Part shown: positions 34,109 through 43,186 of the stretch, in pieces
Layout: each line of letters starts with the position of its first letter
How positions within the stretch are numbered: the first letter of the stretch is position 1
DNA from: JADJDM01 sp044352985
GTDB lineage: Bacteria; Bacteroidota; Bacteroidia; B-17B0; Aurantibacillaceae
DNA: 64,000 nt
Direction: 5' to 3'
NCBI GenBank assembly: GCA_044352985.1
Contig: JBILCU010000014.1
Location: 1 to 64,000, forward strand
The notes under the pieces: generated by a model
The model's database searches: none
The model's input: the letters and a program-made list of their open reading frames with translations, nothing else
What the model was told of the DNA's origin: nothing
Position numbers and translations under genes: made by a program

Positions 34109-35449
34109 TTAACTTTGTAATTGCATTGATGATGTTCTACCCTTTATTCTTCCACTTTTCATCAATCCTTCATATTGTCTATTTAATAAATGACTCTCAA
34201 TTTGCTGTAAAGTATCTAATACTACACCAACCAAAATTAATAGAGAAGTACCACCATAGAAATTAGCAAATTCATTGCTAACACCTAAAATACTAGCAAT
34301 TGAAGGCATGATAGCTACTAATGCTAAGAAAACTGATCCAGGTAAAGTAATTTTAGACATTACTGAATCTAAAAACTCGGCAGTTTTTTTACCTGGTTTT
34401 ACACCTGGAATAAATCCACCATTACGTTTCATATCATCTGCTAATTGATTTGGATTTACCATAATGGCGGTGTAAAAATAGGTAAATAAGATAATTAAAA
34501 CAGCGAATGTGAAATTGTACCAGAAACCAAAATGATTAGTAAAAGCCATTAAAAAACCTCCTTTAGTCTGATCTCCCATAGTTGCAATTGCAGCAGGAAT
34601 AAACATGATCGCTTGTGCAAAAATTATAGGCATAACACCTGCAGCATTTACCTTTAAAGGAATATATTGCCTAACTCCACCATATTGTTTATTACCTACA
34701 ATTTTCTTAGCAAATTGAACAGGTACTCTTCTTGTTCCCTGAACTAATAAGATAGAACCAATAATTACGAACAATAAGAAAACTAATTCGATTAAGAACA
34801 TAATTAATCCTCCACCTTGAGAGTCTAATCTAGAACTTATTTCGAAAAGGAATGCACCAGGTAGACGAGCAATAATACCTATCATTATTATTAATGATAT
34901 ACCGTTACCAATTCCTTTATCTGTAATTTTCTCACCTAACCACATAACAAACATGGTTCCTGTAACTAAGATAATAATTGATTGAACATACCAAAAAGAA
35001 TTAACTCCAGGAACAGCTCCAGGTATATTAGTAATTTGTGTTGCAATGTATCCAGGTGCTTGAACCGCAGTTACAGCAACTGTTAAAAAACGGGTGTATT
35101 GATTGATCTTTTTTCTACCACTTTCTCCTTCTTTTTGTAACTTTTGAAAGTATGGTACAGCCATACCCAAAAGTTGAATTATGATAGAAGAAGTAATGTA
35201 TGGCATAATTCCAAGACCAAAAATAGATGCTCTTGAAAAAGCTCCACCGGCAAAAATATTGATCAATCCAAGAATTCCTTCTTGGCTTTGAGAAGCTTTT
35301 GCAGCTGTTAAGACTGCAGCATCAACACCGGGAAGTACAACGTAAGAGCCCAAACGATACACCAACACTAACAATAATGTTAATGTGATGCGTTGTTTTA
35401 GCTCTTCAATACGCCAGATATTTCTTAATGTATTTAAAAAACGCTTCAT
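34109..35449 (-). CDS. secY: Protein translocase subunit SecY
   Basis: A 446-residue channel protein with ten transmembrane helices. Conserved elements seen are FAGGAFSRASIFGLGIMPYITSSIIIQLL (plug/TM2 region), the QGTRRVPVQFAKK cytoplasmic loop and GGFIPGVKPGKKTAEFLDSV. It is translated 4 nt after rplO and 4 nt before infA. Confidence 0.97.
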   Translation of the reverse strand: MKRFLNTLRNIWRIEELKQRITLTLLLVLVYRLGSYVVLPGVDAAVLTAAKASQSQEGILGLINIFAGGAFSRASIFGLGIMPYITSSIIIQLLGMAVPYFQKLQKEGESGRKKINQYTRFLTVAVTAVQAPGYIATQITNIPGAVPGVNSFWYVQSIIILVTGTMFVMWLGEKITDKGIGNGISLIIMIGIIARLPGAFLFEISSRLDSQGGGLIMFLIELVFLLFVIIGSILLVQGTRRVPVQFAKKIVGNKQYGGVRQYIPLKVNAAGVMPIIFAQAIMFIPAAIATMGDQTKGGFLMAFTNHFGFWYNFTFAVLIILFTYFYTAIMVNPNQLADDMKRNGGFIPGVKPGKKTAEFLDSVMSKITLPGSVFLALVAIMPSIASILGVSNEFANFYGGTSLLILVGVVLDTLQQIESHLLNRQYEGLMKSGRIKGRTSSMQLQS

Positions 35450-35453
35450 AAGA

Positions 35454-35900
35454 TTAAATTACAACAGTAGAACCTCCTTTAGATTCTATTGCTGATTTTG
35501 CAGTTGAAGAAAATGAATGAGCTTGAACTTTAACAGCAGCTTTTAATTCACCTCTTCCTAAAATTTTAACTAAATCTGTTTTAGATGCCAATCCATTCTG
35601 AATATATACATCCATATTAATATCAGTAATGTTTTTTGCTTCAGCTAATTTTTGAATAGCATCTAAATTTACGGATACATAACTTACTCTATTAATGTTT
35701 TTGAAGCCAAATTTAGGTACACGACGTTGTAATGGCATTTGACCACCTTCAAAACCTCTTTTTGAAGAATAACCAGAACGAGATTTAGCCCCTTTATGAC
35801 CTCTTGTAGCTGTTCCACCACCACCAGAGCCTTGACCTCTTCCTCTGCGGAAATTTGTTTTTACAGATCCCTGTGCTGGTTTTAAATTACTTAATTGCAT
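35454..35900 (-). CDS. rplO: 50S ribosomal protein L15
   Basis: A 148-residue 23S rRNA-binding protein. The glycine-rich N-terminus GRGRGQGSGGGGTATRGHKGAKSRSG and FEGGQMPLQRRVPKFGFKN are diagnostic. It lies between rpmD and secY. Confidence 0.97.
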   Translation of the reverse strand: MQLSNLKPAQGSVKTNFRRGRGQGSGGGGTATRGHKGAKSRSGYSSKRGFEGGQMPLQRRVPKFGFKNINRVSYVSVNLDAIQKLAEAKNITDINMDVYIQNGLASKTDLVKILGRGELKAAVKVQAHSFSSTAKSAIESKGGSTVVI

Positions 35901-35920
35901 TTCTTATAATTATTTAAAAA

Positions 35921-36100
35921 TTAGATATTTTCAACTTTCAATAAATGATTTACTTTAGCAATCATTCCTTTAATTTGAGGAGTTGACTCATGTTCAGCAG
36001 AACTATGAAGTTTATTTAACCCTAATGCTTCAACAGTTCTTTTCTGTCTAAGCGTTTTTTTAATTGTACTTTTAACTAATGTTACTTTTACCTTGCTCAT
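35921..36100 (-). CDS. rpmD: 50S ribosomal protein L30
   Basis: A 59-residue protein starting MSKVKVTLVKSTIKK and ending HLLKVENI, placed between rpsE and rplO as usual. TLRQKRTVEALGLNKLHSS is the conserved core. Confidence 0.95.
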   Translation of the reverse strand: MSKVKVTLVKSTIKKTLRQKRTVEALGLNKLHSSAEHESTPQIKGMIAKVNHLLKVENI

Positions 36101-36111
36101 ATCATTTATTA

Positions 36112-36630
36112 TTAACCGTTAAAAACTTTATCTAAAGTGATTCCTCTTTGTTGAGCAATTGAATAAGCATCGCGCATTTTAATTAATGCATCCATTGTAG
36201 CTTTTACCACATTATGAGGATTTGATGAACCTTTTGATTTAGCTAATACATCAGTTACACCAACGCTTTCTAAAACAGCACGCATCGCACCACCAGCAAT
36301 TACTCCAGTACCATGAGCTGCAGGTTTCAAAAACACTCTTGAGCCACCAAATTTACCTTCTTGAGCGTGTGGAACAGTTCCATTTAATACACAAACTTTA
36401 AATAAATTTTTCTTTGCATCATCAATTCCTTTAGTAATTGCATCAGTTACTTCATTTGCTTTACCTAAACCATAACCTACAACACCTTTTTCATTACCAA
36501 CTACAACTATAGCAGAAAAACTAAAATGACGGCCACCTTTTGTAACTTTGGTAACACGCTGAACTCCTACTAATTTATCTTTTAGTTCAATTTCAGCTGA
36601 TTTTACTTTTTTTATTACTTCTTTTGACAT
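36112..36630 (-). CDS. rpsE: 30S ribosomal protein S5
   Basis: A 172-residue decoding-accuracy protein. KDKLVGVQRVTKVTKGGRHFSFSAIVVVG and VFLKPAAHGTGVIAGGAMRAVLES match the double-stranded RNA-binding and C-terminal domains. Confidence 0.97.
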   Translation of the reverse strand: MSKEVIKKVKSAEIELKDKLVGVQRVTKVTKGGRHFSFSAIVVVGNEKGVVGYGLGKANEVTDAITKGIDDAKKNLFKVCVLNGTVPHAQEGKFGGSRVFLKPAAHGTGVIAGGAMRAVLESVGVTDVLAKSKGSSNPHNVVKATMDALIKMRDAYSIAQQRGITLDKVFNG

Positions 36631-36647
36631 TACAATATTTTTATAAA

Positions 36648-37004
36648 TTAAAATTTAAGTCCACCTTCTCTTGCACCTTCAGCTAAAGCTTTCACTCTAC
36701 CATGATAAAGGTATCCACCTCTATCAAATACAACTACTTCAATCCCTTTTTCTTTTGCTTTTTCAGCAACATGTTTACCTACTAGTTTAGATATTTCTGA
36801 TTTTGTACCTTTAGAAGATGACAAGTTTTTATCTCGAGATGATGCAGATAATAATGTTTTACCAGTGCTATCATCTATAAGTTGTGCATAAATATCAGCA
36901 TTACTTCTGAATACACTTAAACGGGGAGCTATAGTTGAACCACTAATAACTTTACGTATACGTTTTTTTATTCTATCTCTTCTTTCTGATTTAGTGAGAG
37001 CCAT
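36648..37004 (-). CDS. rplR: 50S ribosomal protein L18
   Basis: A 118-residue 5S rRNA-binding protein. RLSVFRSNADIYAQLIDDSTGKTLLSAS and FDRGGYLYHGRVKALAEGAREGGL are typical. Confidence 0.97.
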   Translation of the reverse strand: MALTKSERRDRIKKRIRKVISGSTIAPRLSVFRSNADIYAQLIDDSTGKTLLSASSRDKNLSSSKGTKSEISKLVGKHVAEKAKEKGIEVVVFDRGGYLYHGRVKALAEGAREGGLKF

Positions 37005-37033
37005 TTTAAATTAAATTTAGTGAGTTAAAAATT

Positions 37034-37585
37034 TTACTTACCAGCTGCTTTACCTGCTTTTCTTCTTAAGATTTCACCAGTAAACTTGATACCTTTTCCT
37101 TTGTAAGGTTCAGGTTTACGTAATGAACGAATTTTTGCAGCTACTTGACCAATCAACTGTTTATCAAAAGATTCCAATATTACTTTTGGATTTTGTCCTT
37201 TTTCAGATGTTGTAGTTAAAGTAATCTCAGAAGGTAATTCAAACATAACATTATGAGAATAACCTAATGATAATTCTAACATTTGTCCTTTATTGCTGGC
37301 ACGGTAACCTACACCAACTAATTCTTGTTCTGTTTTAAAACCTTCAGACACCCCATGAACCATGTTAGCAATTAATGAACGATAAAGACCATGCAAGGCA
37401 CGATGTCTTTTTTGATCAGTTGGTCTAGAAACTTCAACTTTTCCTTCATTAATAATTACATTAATGTCTCCTTCGATTGTTTGTGATAAAGCACCTTTTT
37501 TTCCTTTAACATTTACAATATTTCCTGATAGAGTAACTTCAACTCCTGCAGGTATCGTGATTGGTAATTTTCCTATACGTGACAT
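37034..37585 (-). CDS. rplF: 50S ribosomal protein L6
   Basis: A 183-residue two-domain protein near the factor-binding site. MSRIGKLPITIPAGVEV and RKPEPYKGKGIKFTGEILRRKAGKAAGK bound a full-length chain. Confidence 0.97.
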   Translation of the reverse strand: MSRIGKLPITIPAGVEVTLSGNIVNVKGKKGALSQTIEGDINVIINEGKVEVSRPTDQKRHRALHGLYRSLIANMVHGVSEGFKTEQELVGVGYRASNKGQMLELSLGYSHNVMFELPSEITLTTTSEKGQNPKVILESFDKQLIGQVAAKIRSLRKPEPYKGKGIKFTGEILRRKAGKAAGK

Positions 37586-37602
37586 AATACTATTGAATTA
37601 TT

Positions 37603-38001
37603 TTATGATACAAAACAAATTACTTCACCACCAACGTTTTCTTTTCTAGCTTCTTTATCAGTCATAACTCCTTTAGAAGTAGAAATAATAGCTATACCTA
37701 AACCATTAATTACTTTAGGTAAAGTATCCACACCAGAATATTTTCTTAATCCAGGTGAAGAAACTCTGTCTAATTGACGAATAGCTGGTTGTTTTGTTAC
37801 TGGATGGTACTTCAAAGCTATTTTGATTGTGCTTTGATTTTTTTCATTTACATCGAATTTATAATTCAAAATGTAACCTTTGTCGAAAAGAATTTTTGTA
37901 ATTTCTTTTTTCAAGTTAGATCCTGGGATCTCAACGATTCTGTGTTTTGCTTTGATAGCATTTCTGACTCTAGTCAGGTAATCTGCAATTGTATCTGTCA
38001 T
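37603..38001 (-). CDS. rpsH: 30S ribosomal protein S8
   Basis: A 132-residue 16S rRNA-binding protein. MTDTIADYLTRVRNAIKAKH and the closing GIAIISTSKGVMTDKEARKENVGGEVICFV are diagnostic. S8 is the repressor of the spc operon in enterobacteria, but no target structure is evident here. Confidence 0.97.
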   Translation of the reverse strand: MTDTIADYLTRVRNAIKAKHRIVEIPGSNLKKEITKILFDKGYILNYKFDVNEKNQSTIKIALKYHPVTKQPAIRQLDRVSSPGLRKYSGVDTLPKVINGLGIAIISTSKGVMTDKEARKENVGGEVICFVS

Positions 38002-38065
38002 TTTTTTATTATTTATATGTTATTCTACTCTTGTAGAATAATTATACATTACTAATTTAATTTAT

Positions 38066-38335
38066 TTACCAGCTTGATTTGGTAACTCCCGGGATTTTAC
38101 CGAATGAGGCCATTTCACGGAAAGTAACCCTGCTGATACCGAATAATCTCATATAACCACGAGGTCGTCCGGTTAATTTGCAACGATTACGCATACGAAC
38201 TTTTGAAGAGTTACGAGGTAATTTTTGTAATTCTGCAAATTCACCTGCTGCCTTCAAAGCGGCTCTTTTTTCTGCGTATTTTGCAACTAATTTTGCCCTT
38301 TTTGCATCACGGGCTTTCATTGATTCTTTTGCCAT
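38066..38335 (-). CDS. rpsN: 30S ribosomal protein S14 (zinc-free long form)
   Basis: An 89-residue S14 without the CxxC...CxxC zinc site of the short form. RNSSKVRMRNRCKLTGRPRGYMRLFGISRVTFREMA is the conserved C-terminal half. Confidence 0.97.
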   Translation of the reverse strand: MAKESMKARDAKRAKLVAKYAEKRAALKAAGEFAELQKLPRNSSKVRMRNRCKLTGRPRGYMRLFGISRVTFREMASFGKIPGVTKSSW

Positions 38336-38354
38336 CTCTTAGAGCTTACTTTAT

Positions 38355-38915
38355 TTATGATTTTGAATTTTTAAATGGGAAACCGAATTCGGTTAACAAG
38401 GTACGTGCTTCTTTATCAGTTTTAGCAGATGTTACAAATGTAATGTCCATACCATTGATTTTACTAACCTTATCAATATCAATTTCAGGGAAAATAATTT
38501 GTTCCGTTACACCTAAAGTGTAATTTCCATTTCCATCAAATCCTGTTTCATTGATACCTTTAAAGTCACGAATACGAGGTAAGGCAGAAGAAATTAAACG
38601 ATCTAAAAATTCATACATGTGATTTCCTCTTAATGTTACGCGAACACCAATTGCAACACCTTTTCTTAATTTAAAATTAGAAATATCTTTTGTAGAATAA
38701 GTAGCAACAGCCTTTTGTCCACTAATAGTTGACATTTCTTTAACTGCAGATTCAATAATTTTTTTATCGGCTACAGCATCTCCTAATCCTTGATTCAAGC
38801 AAATTTTCTTTAATTGAGGAACTTGCATAGAAGATGAATAAGAAAACTTTTCTTGTAAATTTTTTCTAATTTCTGTTCTGAATTTTGTTTTCAGTCTTGG
38901 TTCGTAAGTTGCCAT
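38355..38915 (-). CDS. rplE: 50S ribosomal protein L5
   Basis: A 186-residue 5S rRNA-binding protein of the central protuberance. QVPQLKKICLNQGLGDAV and NYTLGVTEQIIFPEIDIDKV are characteristic. Its start codon overlaps the rplX stop by one base (TAATG), so translation is coupled. Confidence 0.97.
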   Translation of the reverse strand: MATYEPRLKTKFRTEIRKNLQEKFSYSSSMQVPQLKKICLNQGLGDAVADKKIIESAVKEMSTISGQKAVATYSTKDISNFKLRKGVAIGVRVTLRGNHMYEFLDRLISSALPRIRDFKGINETGFDGNGNYTLGVTEQIIFPEIDIDKVSKINGMDITFVTSAKTDKEARTLLTEFGFPFKNSKS

Positions 38916-39229
38916 TATTTTATAACCTCCTTAGTTTTTTTTGCAATTCTTGTTAATTTACCTGTCTTTTCATCAGTTGATCTACCAACTCTAGTTGGTT
39001 TACCATTCACTACTAACATTAAATTAGAAATATGAATAGAACCTTCAACTTTTACAATTCCACCATTAGGATTTTTCGCATTAGGTTTAGTATGTTTTGA
39101 AATCATATTAACACCTTCAACTATAACTCTTGAATTTTTGGTATCAATTGAAACGATCTTACCCTCCTGCCCTTTTGCATTACCAGAGATTATTTTTACT
39201 AAATCGTCTTTTTTTAATTTTAATTTCAT
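38915..39229 (-). CDS. rplX: 50S ribosomal protein L24
   Basis: A 104-residue assembly-initiating protein with a KOW motif: KKDDLVKIISGNAKGQEGKIVSIDTKNSRVIVEGVN. The length is normal. Confidence 0.97.
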   Translation of the reverse strand: MKLKLKKDDLVKIISGNAKGQEGKIVSIDTKNSRVIVEGVNMISKHTKPNAKNPNGGIVKVEGSIHISNLMLVVNGKPTRVGRSTDEKTGKLTRIAKKTKEVIK

Positions 39230-39241
39230 GACTTTTATTTT

Positions 39242-39610
39242 TTAAAGAACTTCAGGTGCTAGAGATATAATTTTCATAAATTGTTTATCGCGTAATTCTC
39301 TTGCAACCGGACCAAATATACGAGTTCCACGTATCTCGTCATCAGCTTTTAAAAGAACTGCAGCATTGTCATCAAAACGAATGTATGAACCATCCTGGCG
39401 ACGAATTTCTTTTTTAGTTCTAACGATAACAGCTTTACTAACTGTTCCTTTTTTTACATTTCCAGAAGGTAGAGCGTGTTTTACCGTAACAACTACTTTA
39501 TCTCCAATTGTTGCATAACGCTTACGTGTACCACCTAATACTCTAATAACAAGTACTTCCTTAGCCCCACTATTGTCTGCAACTGTTAATCTTGATTCGT
39601 TTTGTATCAT
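39242..39610 (-). CDS. rplN: 50S ribosomal protein L14
   Basis: A 122-residue inter-subunit bridge protein. MIQNESRLTVADNSGAKEVLVIRVLGG and RGTRIFGPVARELRDKQFMKIISLAPEVL are the conserved ends. Confidence 0.98.
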   Translation of the reverse strand: MIQNESRLTVADNSGAKEVLVIRVLGGTRKRYATIGDKVVVTVKHALPSGNVKKGTVSKAVIVRTKKEIRRQDGSYIRFDDNAAVLLKADDEIRGTRIFGPVARELRDKQFMKIISLAPEVL

Positions 39611-39631
39611 CTCTTAAAATACTTTTAAAAA

Positions 39632-39886
39632 TTATTTTGCTTTTTCAATAACTTCAACTAATCTCCAGCATTTGGTTTTGCTTAGAGGACGAGTTTCCAT
39701 AATTTTAACTACATCACCAATACCACACTCATTTTTTTCATCATGGGCAACAAATTTAGTTGTTTTCTTAACGAATTTACCGTATTTAGGATGTTTTACT
39801 TTTCTCTCAACGCTAACAACAACAGATTTATCCATTTTGTTGCTGGTAACTGTACCTATTCTCTCTTTTCTTAAATTTCTTTCCAT
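39632..39886 (-). CDS. rpsQ: 30S ribosomal protein S17
   Basis: An 84-residue OB-fold protein. RIGTVTSNKMDKSVVVSVERKVKHPKYGKFVKK and GDVVKIMETRPLSKTKCWRLVEV are diagnostic. Confidence 0.97.
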   Translation of the reverse strand: MERNLRKERIGTVTSNKMDKSVVVSVERKVKHPKYGKFVKKTTKFVAHDEKNECGIGDVVKIMETRPLSKTKCWRLVEVIEKAK

Positions 39887-39898
39887 TGTTACCTAAAA

Positions 39899-40090
39899 TT
39901 ATTTTGTTGATTTTTTTGTAAGTTCAGTACTTAATCGAGCAATTAATTTTCTGCTAGTACGTACTTTCATTGGATTCTCAATTGGAGAAACTGCATGATT
40001 AATACTTAGTTTGTTTAAAAGAGCTTTTTCCTCTTTAATTTTAGCTTTCAAATCGTTAATTGAAAGGTTTGATATTTCTTTGTTTTCCAT
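39899..40090 (-). CDS. rpmC: 50S ribosomal protein L29
   Basis: A 63-residue helical-hairpin protein at the peptide exit. SINDLKAKIKEEKALLNKL and NPMKVRTSRKLIARLSTEL match the family. Confidence 0.96.
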   Translation of the reverse strand: MENKEISNLSINDLKAKIKEEKALLNKLSINHAVSPIENPMKVRTSRKLIARLSTELTKKSTK

Positions 40091-40102
40091 GATTCAAAAA
40101 TA

Positions 40103-40531
40103 TTATGCTTGTGTTTCAACAAAATCTCTTCTTACAACAAATTTTGTACATACAGGAAGTTTTTGTGCAGCTAAACGTAAAGCTTCTTTAGCTATTTGTA
40201 AAGGAACACCTTCAGCTTCAAATAACATTCTTCCAGCTTTTACTGGAGCAACCCAATATTCAGGTGCACCTTTACCTTTACCCATACGAACCTCAGCAGG
40301 TTTTTTAGTTATTGGTTTATCAGGGAAAATTCTAATCCAAATTTGGCCTTCCCTTTTCATGAAACGAGTTACAGCAACACGAGCCGCTTCAATTTGACGG
40401 GCTGTTACCCATGACTCTTCAGTTGCCTTGATGCCGAAAGATCCAAATGCTAATTGATCACCTCTTTTAGCAAGACCCTTCATCTTCATTTTATGCATCT
40501 TTCTATATTTCGTTCTTTTTGGCTGTAACAT
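40103..40531 (-). CDS. rplP: 50S ribosomal protein L16
   Basis: A 142-residue protein next to the A-site tRNA elbow. MLQPKRTKYRKMHKMKMKG and RMGKGKGAPEYWVAPVKAGRMLFE carry the conserved basic core. Confidence 0.98.
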   Translation of the reverse strand: MLQPKRTKYRKMHKMKMKGLAKRGDQLAFGSFGIKATEESWVTARQIEAARVAVTRFMKREGQIWIRIFPDKPITKKPAEVRMGKGKGAPEYWVAPVKAGRMLFEAEGVPLQIAKEALRLAAQKLPVCTKFVVRRDFVETQA

Positions 40532-40573
40532 CTCTAATTATTTTTATGTTTGAAGAATTACCTTTTTATTTAA

Positions 40574-41302
40574 TTAAGCTTCTTTTTTCTTTTTATTTCT
40601 ATTACCACTAAATTTCGGTGCAGGTGTTTCACGTTTTTTATCTTTCATTAAACCAATGTTTGGAGAAAGATCACGTTTTCCATAAATTTCACCTTTACAA
40701 ATCCACACTTTGATACCTAATAAACCAAATGTAGTTAAAGCTTCGCCAACAGCGTAATCAATATCCGCACGGAGAGTATGTAATGGAGTTCTTCCTTCTT
40801 TATACATTTCAGAACGAGCCATATCAGCACCTTGTAAACGTCCAGAAATCTTAATTTTAATCCCTTCAGCACCCATTTTCATAGCTGAAATTAGTGCCAT
40901 TTTAGAAGCTCTTTTATATGAAATACGACCTTCAATTTGTCTTGCAATTGAATCTGCAACCAAACGAGCATCTAATTCAGGACGTTTAATTTCAAAAATA
41001 TTAATTTGAACGTCTTTTTTTGTGAATTTTTTTAATTCTTCTTTTAATTTATCTACTTCTTTACCGCCTTTACCAATAATAATTCCTGGACGAGCAGTAT
41101 TTATTGTAACAGTTACAAGTTTTAGTGTTCTTTCAATTATAACTTTAGAAACACTACCTTTTGGTAAACGAGCAGTTAAATATTTTCTGATTTTTTCATC
41201 TTCAACAAGTTTATCAGAAAAATCATTCCCGCCAAACCAGTTAGAATCCCAACCTTTAATAATACCTAAACGTAAACCTATTGGATTTGATTTTTGTCCC
41301 AT
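40574..41302 (-). CDS. rpsC: 30S ribosomal protein S3
   Basis: A 242-residue mRNA-entry-channel protein. The KH domain is visible in RPGIIIGKGGKEVDKLKEELKK (GKGG loop), and the C-terminal domain in GRLQGADMARSEMYKEGRTPLHTLRADIDYA. A basic tail ends in KFSGNRNKKKKEA. Confidence 0.98.
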   Translation of the reverse strand: MGQKSNPIGLRLGIIKGWDSNWFGGNDFSDKLVEDEKIRKYLTARLPKGSVSKVIIERTLKLVTVTINTARPGIIIGKGGKEVDKLKEELKKFTKKDVQINIFEIKRPELDARLVADSIARQIEGRISYKRASKMALISAMKMGAEGIKIKISGRLQGADMARSEMYKEGRTPLHTLRADIDYAVGEALTTFGLLGIKVWICKGEIYGKRDLSPNIGLMKDKKRETPAPKFSGNRNKKKKEA

Positions 41303-41310
41303 TTTTTAAA

Positions 41311-41703
41311 TTAATTTTTTGTTCCTAAAACTACTGTTACGTGATTTGATCTTTTTCTAATTCTATACCCTCTACCTTGAGGAGCAGTTCTTAATCTTTT
41401 TAATTGAAAACCACTATCTACCATAATTTCTTTAACAAACAAAATATTTTCATCAGGTCTATTACCAGTTTTTGCCTCGTAATTTGCTATGGCTGATTTT
41501 AATAATTTTTCTAATTTTATAGAAGCATGTTGTGTACTGTATTTTAATGTATTTAAAGCATTAAAAACTTCAGATCCACGAACTAAGTCAGCTACAATTC
41601 TCATTTTTCTTGGAGAAGTAGGACAGTCATTTAATTTAGCAAAATAAGTACTTTTGCTTGCTTCTTTTCTGGCTTCGGCTACTAACCTTTTTCTTTTGCC
41701 CAT
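41311..41703 (-). CDS. rplV: 50S ribosomal protein L22
   Basis: A 130-residue exit-tunnel protein. LNDCPTSPRKMRIVADLVRG and the hairpin end RTAPQGRGYRIRKRSNHVTVVLG, which contributes to the macrolide pocket, are both normal. Confidence 0.97.
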   Translation of the reverse strand: MGKRKRLVAEARKEASKSTYFAKLNDCPTSPRKMRIVADLVRGSEVFNALNTLKYSTQHASIKLEKLLKSAIANYEAKTGNRPDENILFVKEIMVDSGFQLKRLRTAPQGRGYRIRKRSNHVTVVLGTKN

Positions 41704-41724
41704 CGTTCAGTTTTTTAATCTAAA

Positions 41725-41994
41725 TTATTTTTTATTATTACCTGAATGTCCTTTAAACGTTCTTGTTGGAGCGAACTCCCCTAATTTATGACCAACCATG
41801 TTTTCAGTTACATAAACAGGAATAAATTTATTACCATTATGAACCGCAAATGTATGTCCAACAAACTCAGGTGGAATTGTTGATCTACGAGCCCATGTTT
41901 TTATAACTGATTTTTTTCCACTTTGATTCATTGCCTCAACTTTTTGATCAACGTTGTGGTCGATGAAAGGTCCTTTTTTTAACGATCTTGCCAT
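41725..41994 (-). CDS. rpsS: 30S ribosomal protein S19
   Basis: An 89-residue head protein. MARSLKKGPFIDHNV and WARRSTIPPEFVGHTFAVHNGNKFIPVYVTENMVGHKLGEF are diagnostic. Confidence 0.98.
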   Translation of the reverse strand: MARSLKKGPFIDHNVDQKVEAMNQSGKKSVIKTWARRSTIPPEFVGHTFAVHNGNKFIPVYVTENMVGHKLGEFAPTRTFKGHSGNNKK

Positions 41995-42047
41995 TTTTCT
42001 TAATTTGTTTTGAAATAGTACTTAAACTACCATTAAACTTTTACTAA

Positions 42048-42872
42048 TTATTTTTTTCTTCTTTCGATAATGTGTTTATTAGATGCCTTAGCTTTGTAAC
42101 GAGTTTTAAACCCTTTAGCCGGCAAACCTTTACGTGAACGTGGATGACCACCTGAAGCACGACCTTCACCACCACCCATAGGATGATCAACAGGATTCAT
42201 TACAACAGGACGTGTTCTTGGACGACGACCTAACCAACGTTTACGACCAGCCTTACCATGTATTTCAAGATTGTGATCAGGATTAGATACGGCACCTATT
42301 GTAGCTTTACAAGTAATCAAAACCATTCTAACTTCACCTGAAGGCATTCTCAATACAGCATATTTTCCGTCTCTTGCTGATAATTGAGCATAGCTACCTG
42401 CACTTCGAGCCATAGCAGCTCCCTGTCCTGGTCTTAACTCAATATTGTGAATAATTGTACCAAGAGGAATATCACTTAAAAATAATGTATTTCCTATTTC
42501 TGGAGCAGCATCTTTTCCAGATACTATTGTTTGTCCAACCTGAATACCTTGTGGAGCAATAATATATCTTTTATCACCATCTTTGAAATGAACTAAAGCA
42601 ATACGAGCGGTACGATTTGGATCATACTCAATTGTTTTAATAACACCAGGAATTCCATCATTTTCTCTTTTAAAATCAATGATACGGTAAGATTTTTTGT
42701 GACCACCGCCGATATAGCGCATAGTCATTTTACCTGAATTATTTCTACCACCAGATTTTTTTGAAGAACGAGTTAAACTCTTCTCAGGTGTAGAGGTGGT
42801 GATTTCTGAATAATCACTAACTAATTTGAATCTTTGACCTGGGGTAAGCGGTCTTAATTTTTTTAATCCCAT
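42048..42872 (-). CDS. rplB: 50S ribosomal protein L2
   Basis: A 274-residue core protein near the peptidyl-transferase centre. GRNNSGKMTMRYIGGGHKKSYRIIDF and the C-terminal RPVVMNPVDHPMGGGEGRASGGHPRS, with the conserved histidine region, are present. Confidence 0.98.
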   Translation of the reverse strand: MGLKKLRPLTPGQRFKLVSDYSEITTSTPEKSLTRSSKKSGGRNNSGKMTMRYIGGGHKKSYRIIDFKRENDGIPGVIKTIEYDPNRTARIALVHFKDGDKRYIIAPQGIQVGQTIVSGKDAAPEIGNTLFLSDIPLGTIIHNIELRPGQGAAMARSAGSYAQLSARDGKYAVLRMPSGEVRMVLITCKATIGAVSNPDHNLEIHGKAGRKRWLGRRPRTRPVVMNPVDHPMGGGEGRASGGHPRSRKGLPAKGFKTRYKAKASNKHIIERRKK

Positions 42873-42894
42873 TTTTTAATTCTTTTCTGAATTT

Positions 42895-43185
42895 TTAAAT
42901 ACTTGCATAAAAATCAATGGCATCTCCACTTTTTAAGGTTACCATTGCCCTTTTTGTTCTGTTCACTCTTCCAATTGCCAAGCCGCGAGTAGTATTTCTA
43001 GTTTTTACTTTTCCTACATATTGTTGAGTATTTACTGATTTAACAGTAACACCATACATTTCCTCAACAGCTTTTTTAATTTGGATTTTATTTGCCTTTC
43101 TGTCTACTATGAAGCCATAACGATTTAATTTTTCGGCTTCAGCAGTCATCTTTTCAGTGATGATTGGCTTTACTATAATTTCCAT
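42895..43185 (-). CDS. rplW: 50S ribosomal protein L23
   Basis: A 96-residue exit-site protein and docking point for trigger factor and SRP. IVKPIITEKMTAEAEKLNRYGFIVDRKANKIQIKKAVEEMYGV is the family core. It starts 1 nt after the rplD stop. Confidence 0.97.
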   Translation of the reverse strand: MEIIVKPIITEKMTAEAEKLNRYGFIVDRKANKIQIKKAVEEMYGVTVKSVNTQQYVGKVKTRNTTRGLAIGRVNRTKRAMVTLKSGDAIDFYASI

Positions 43186-43186
43186 T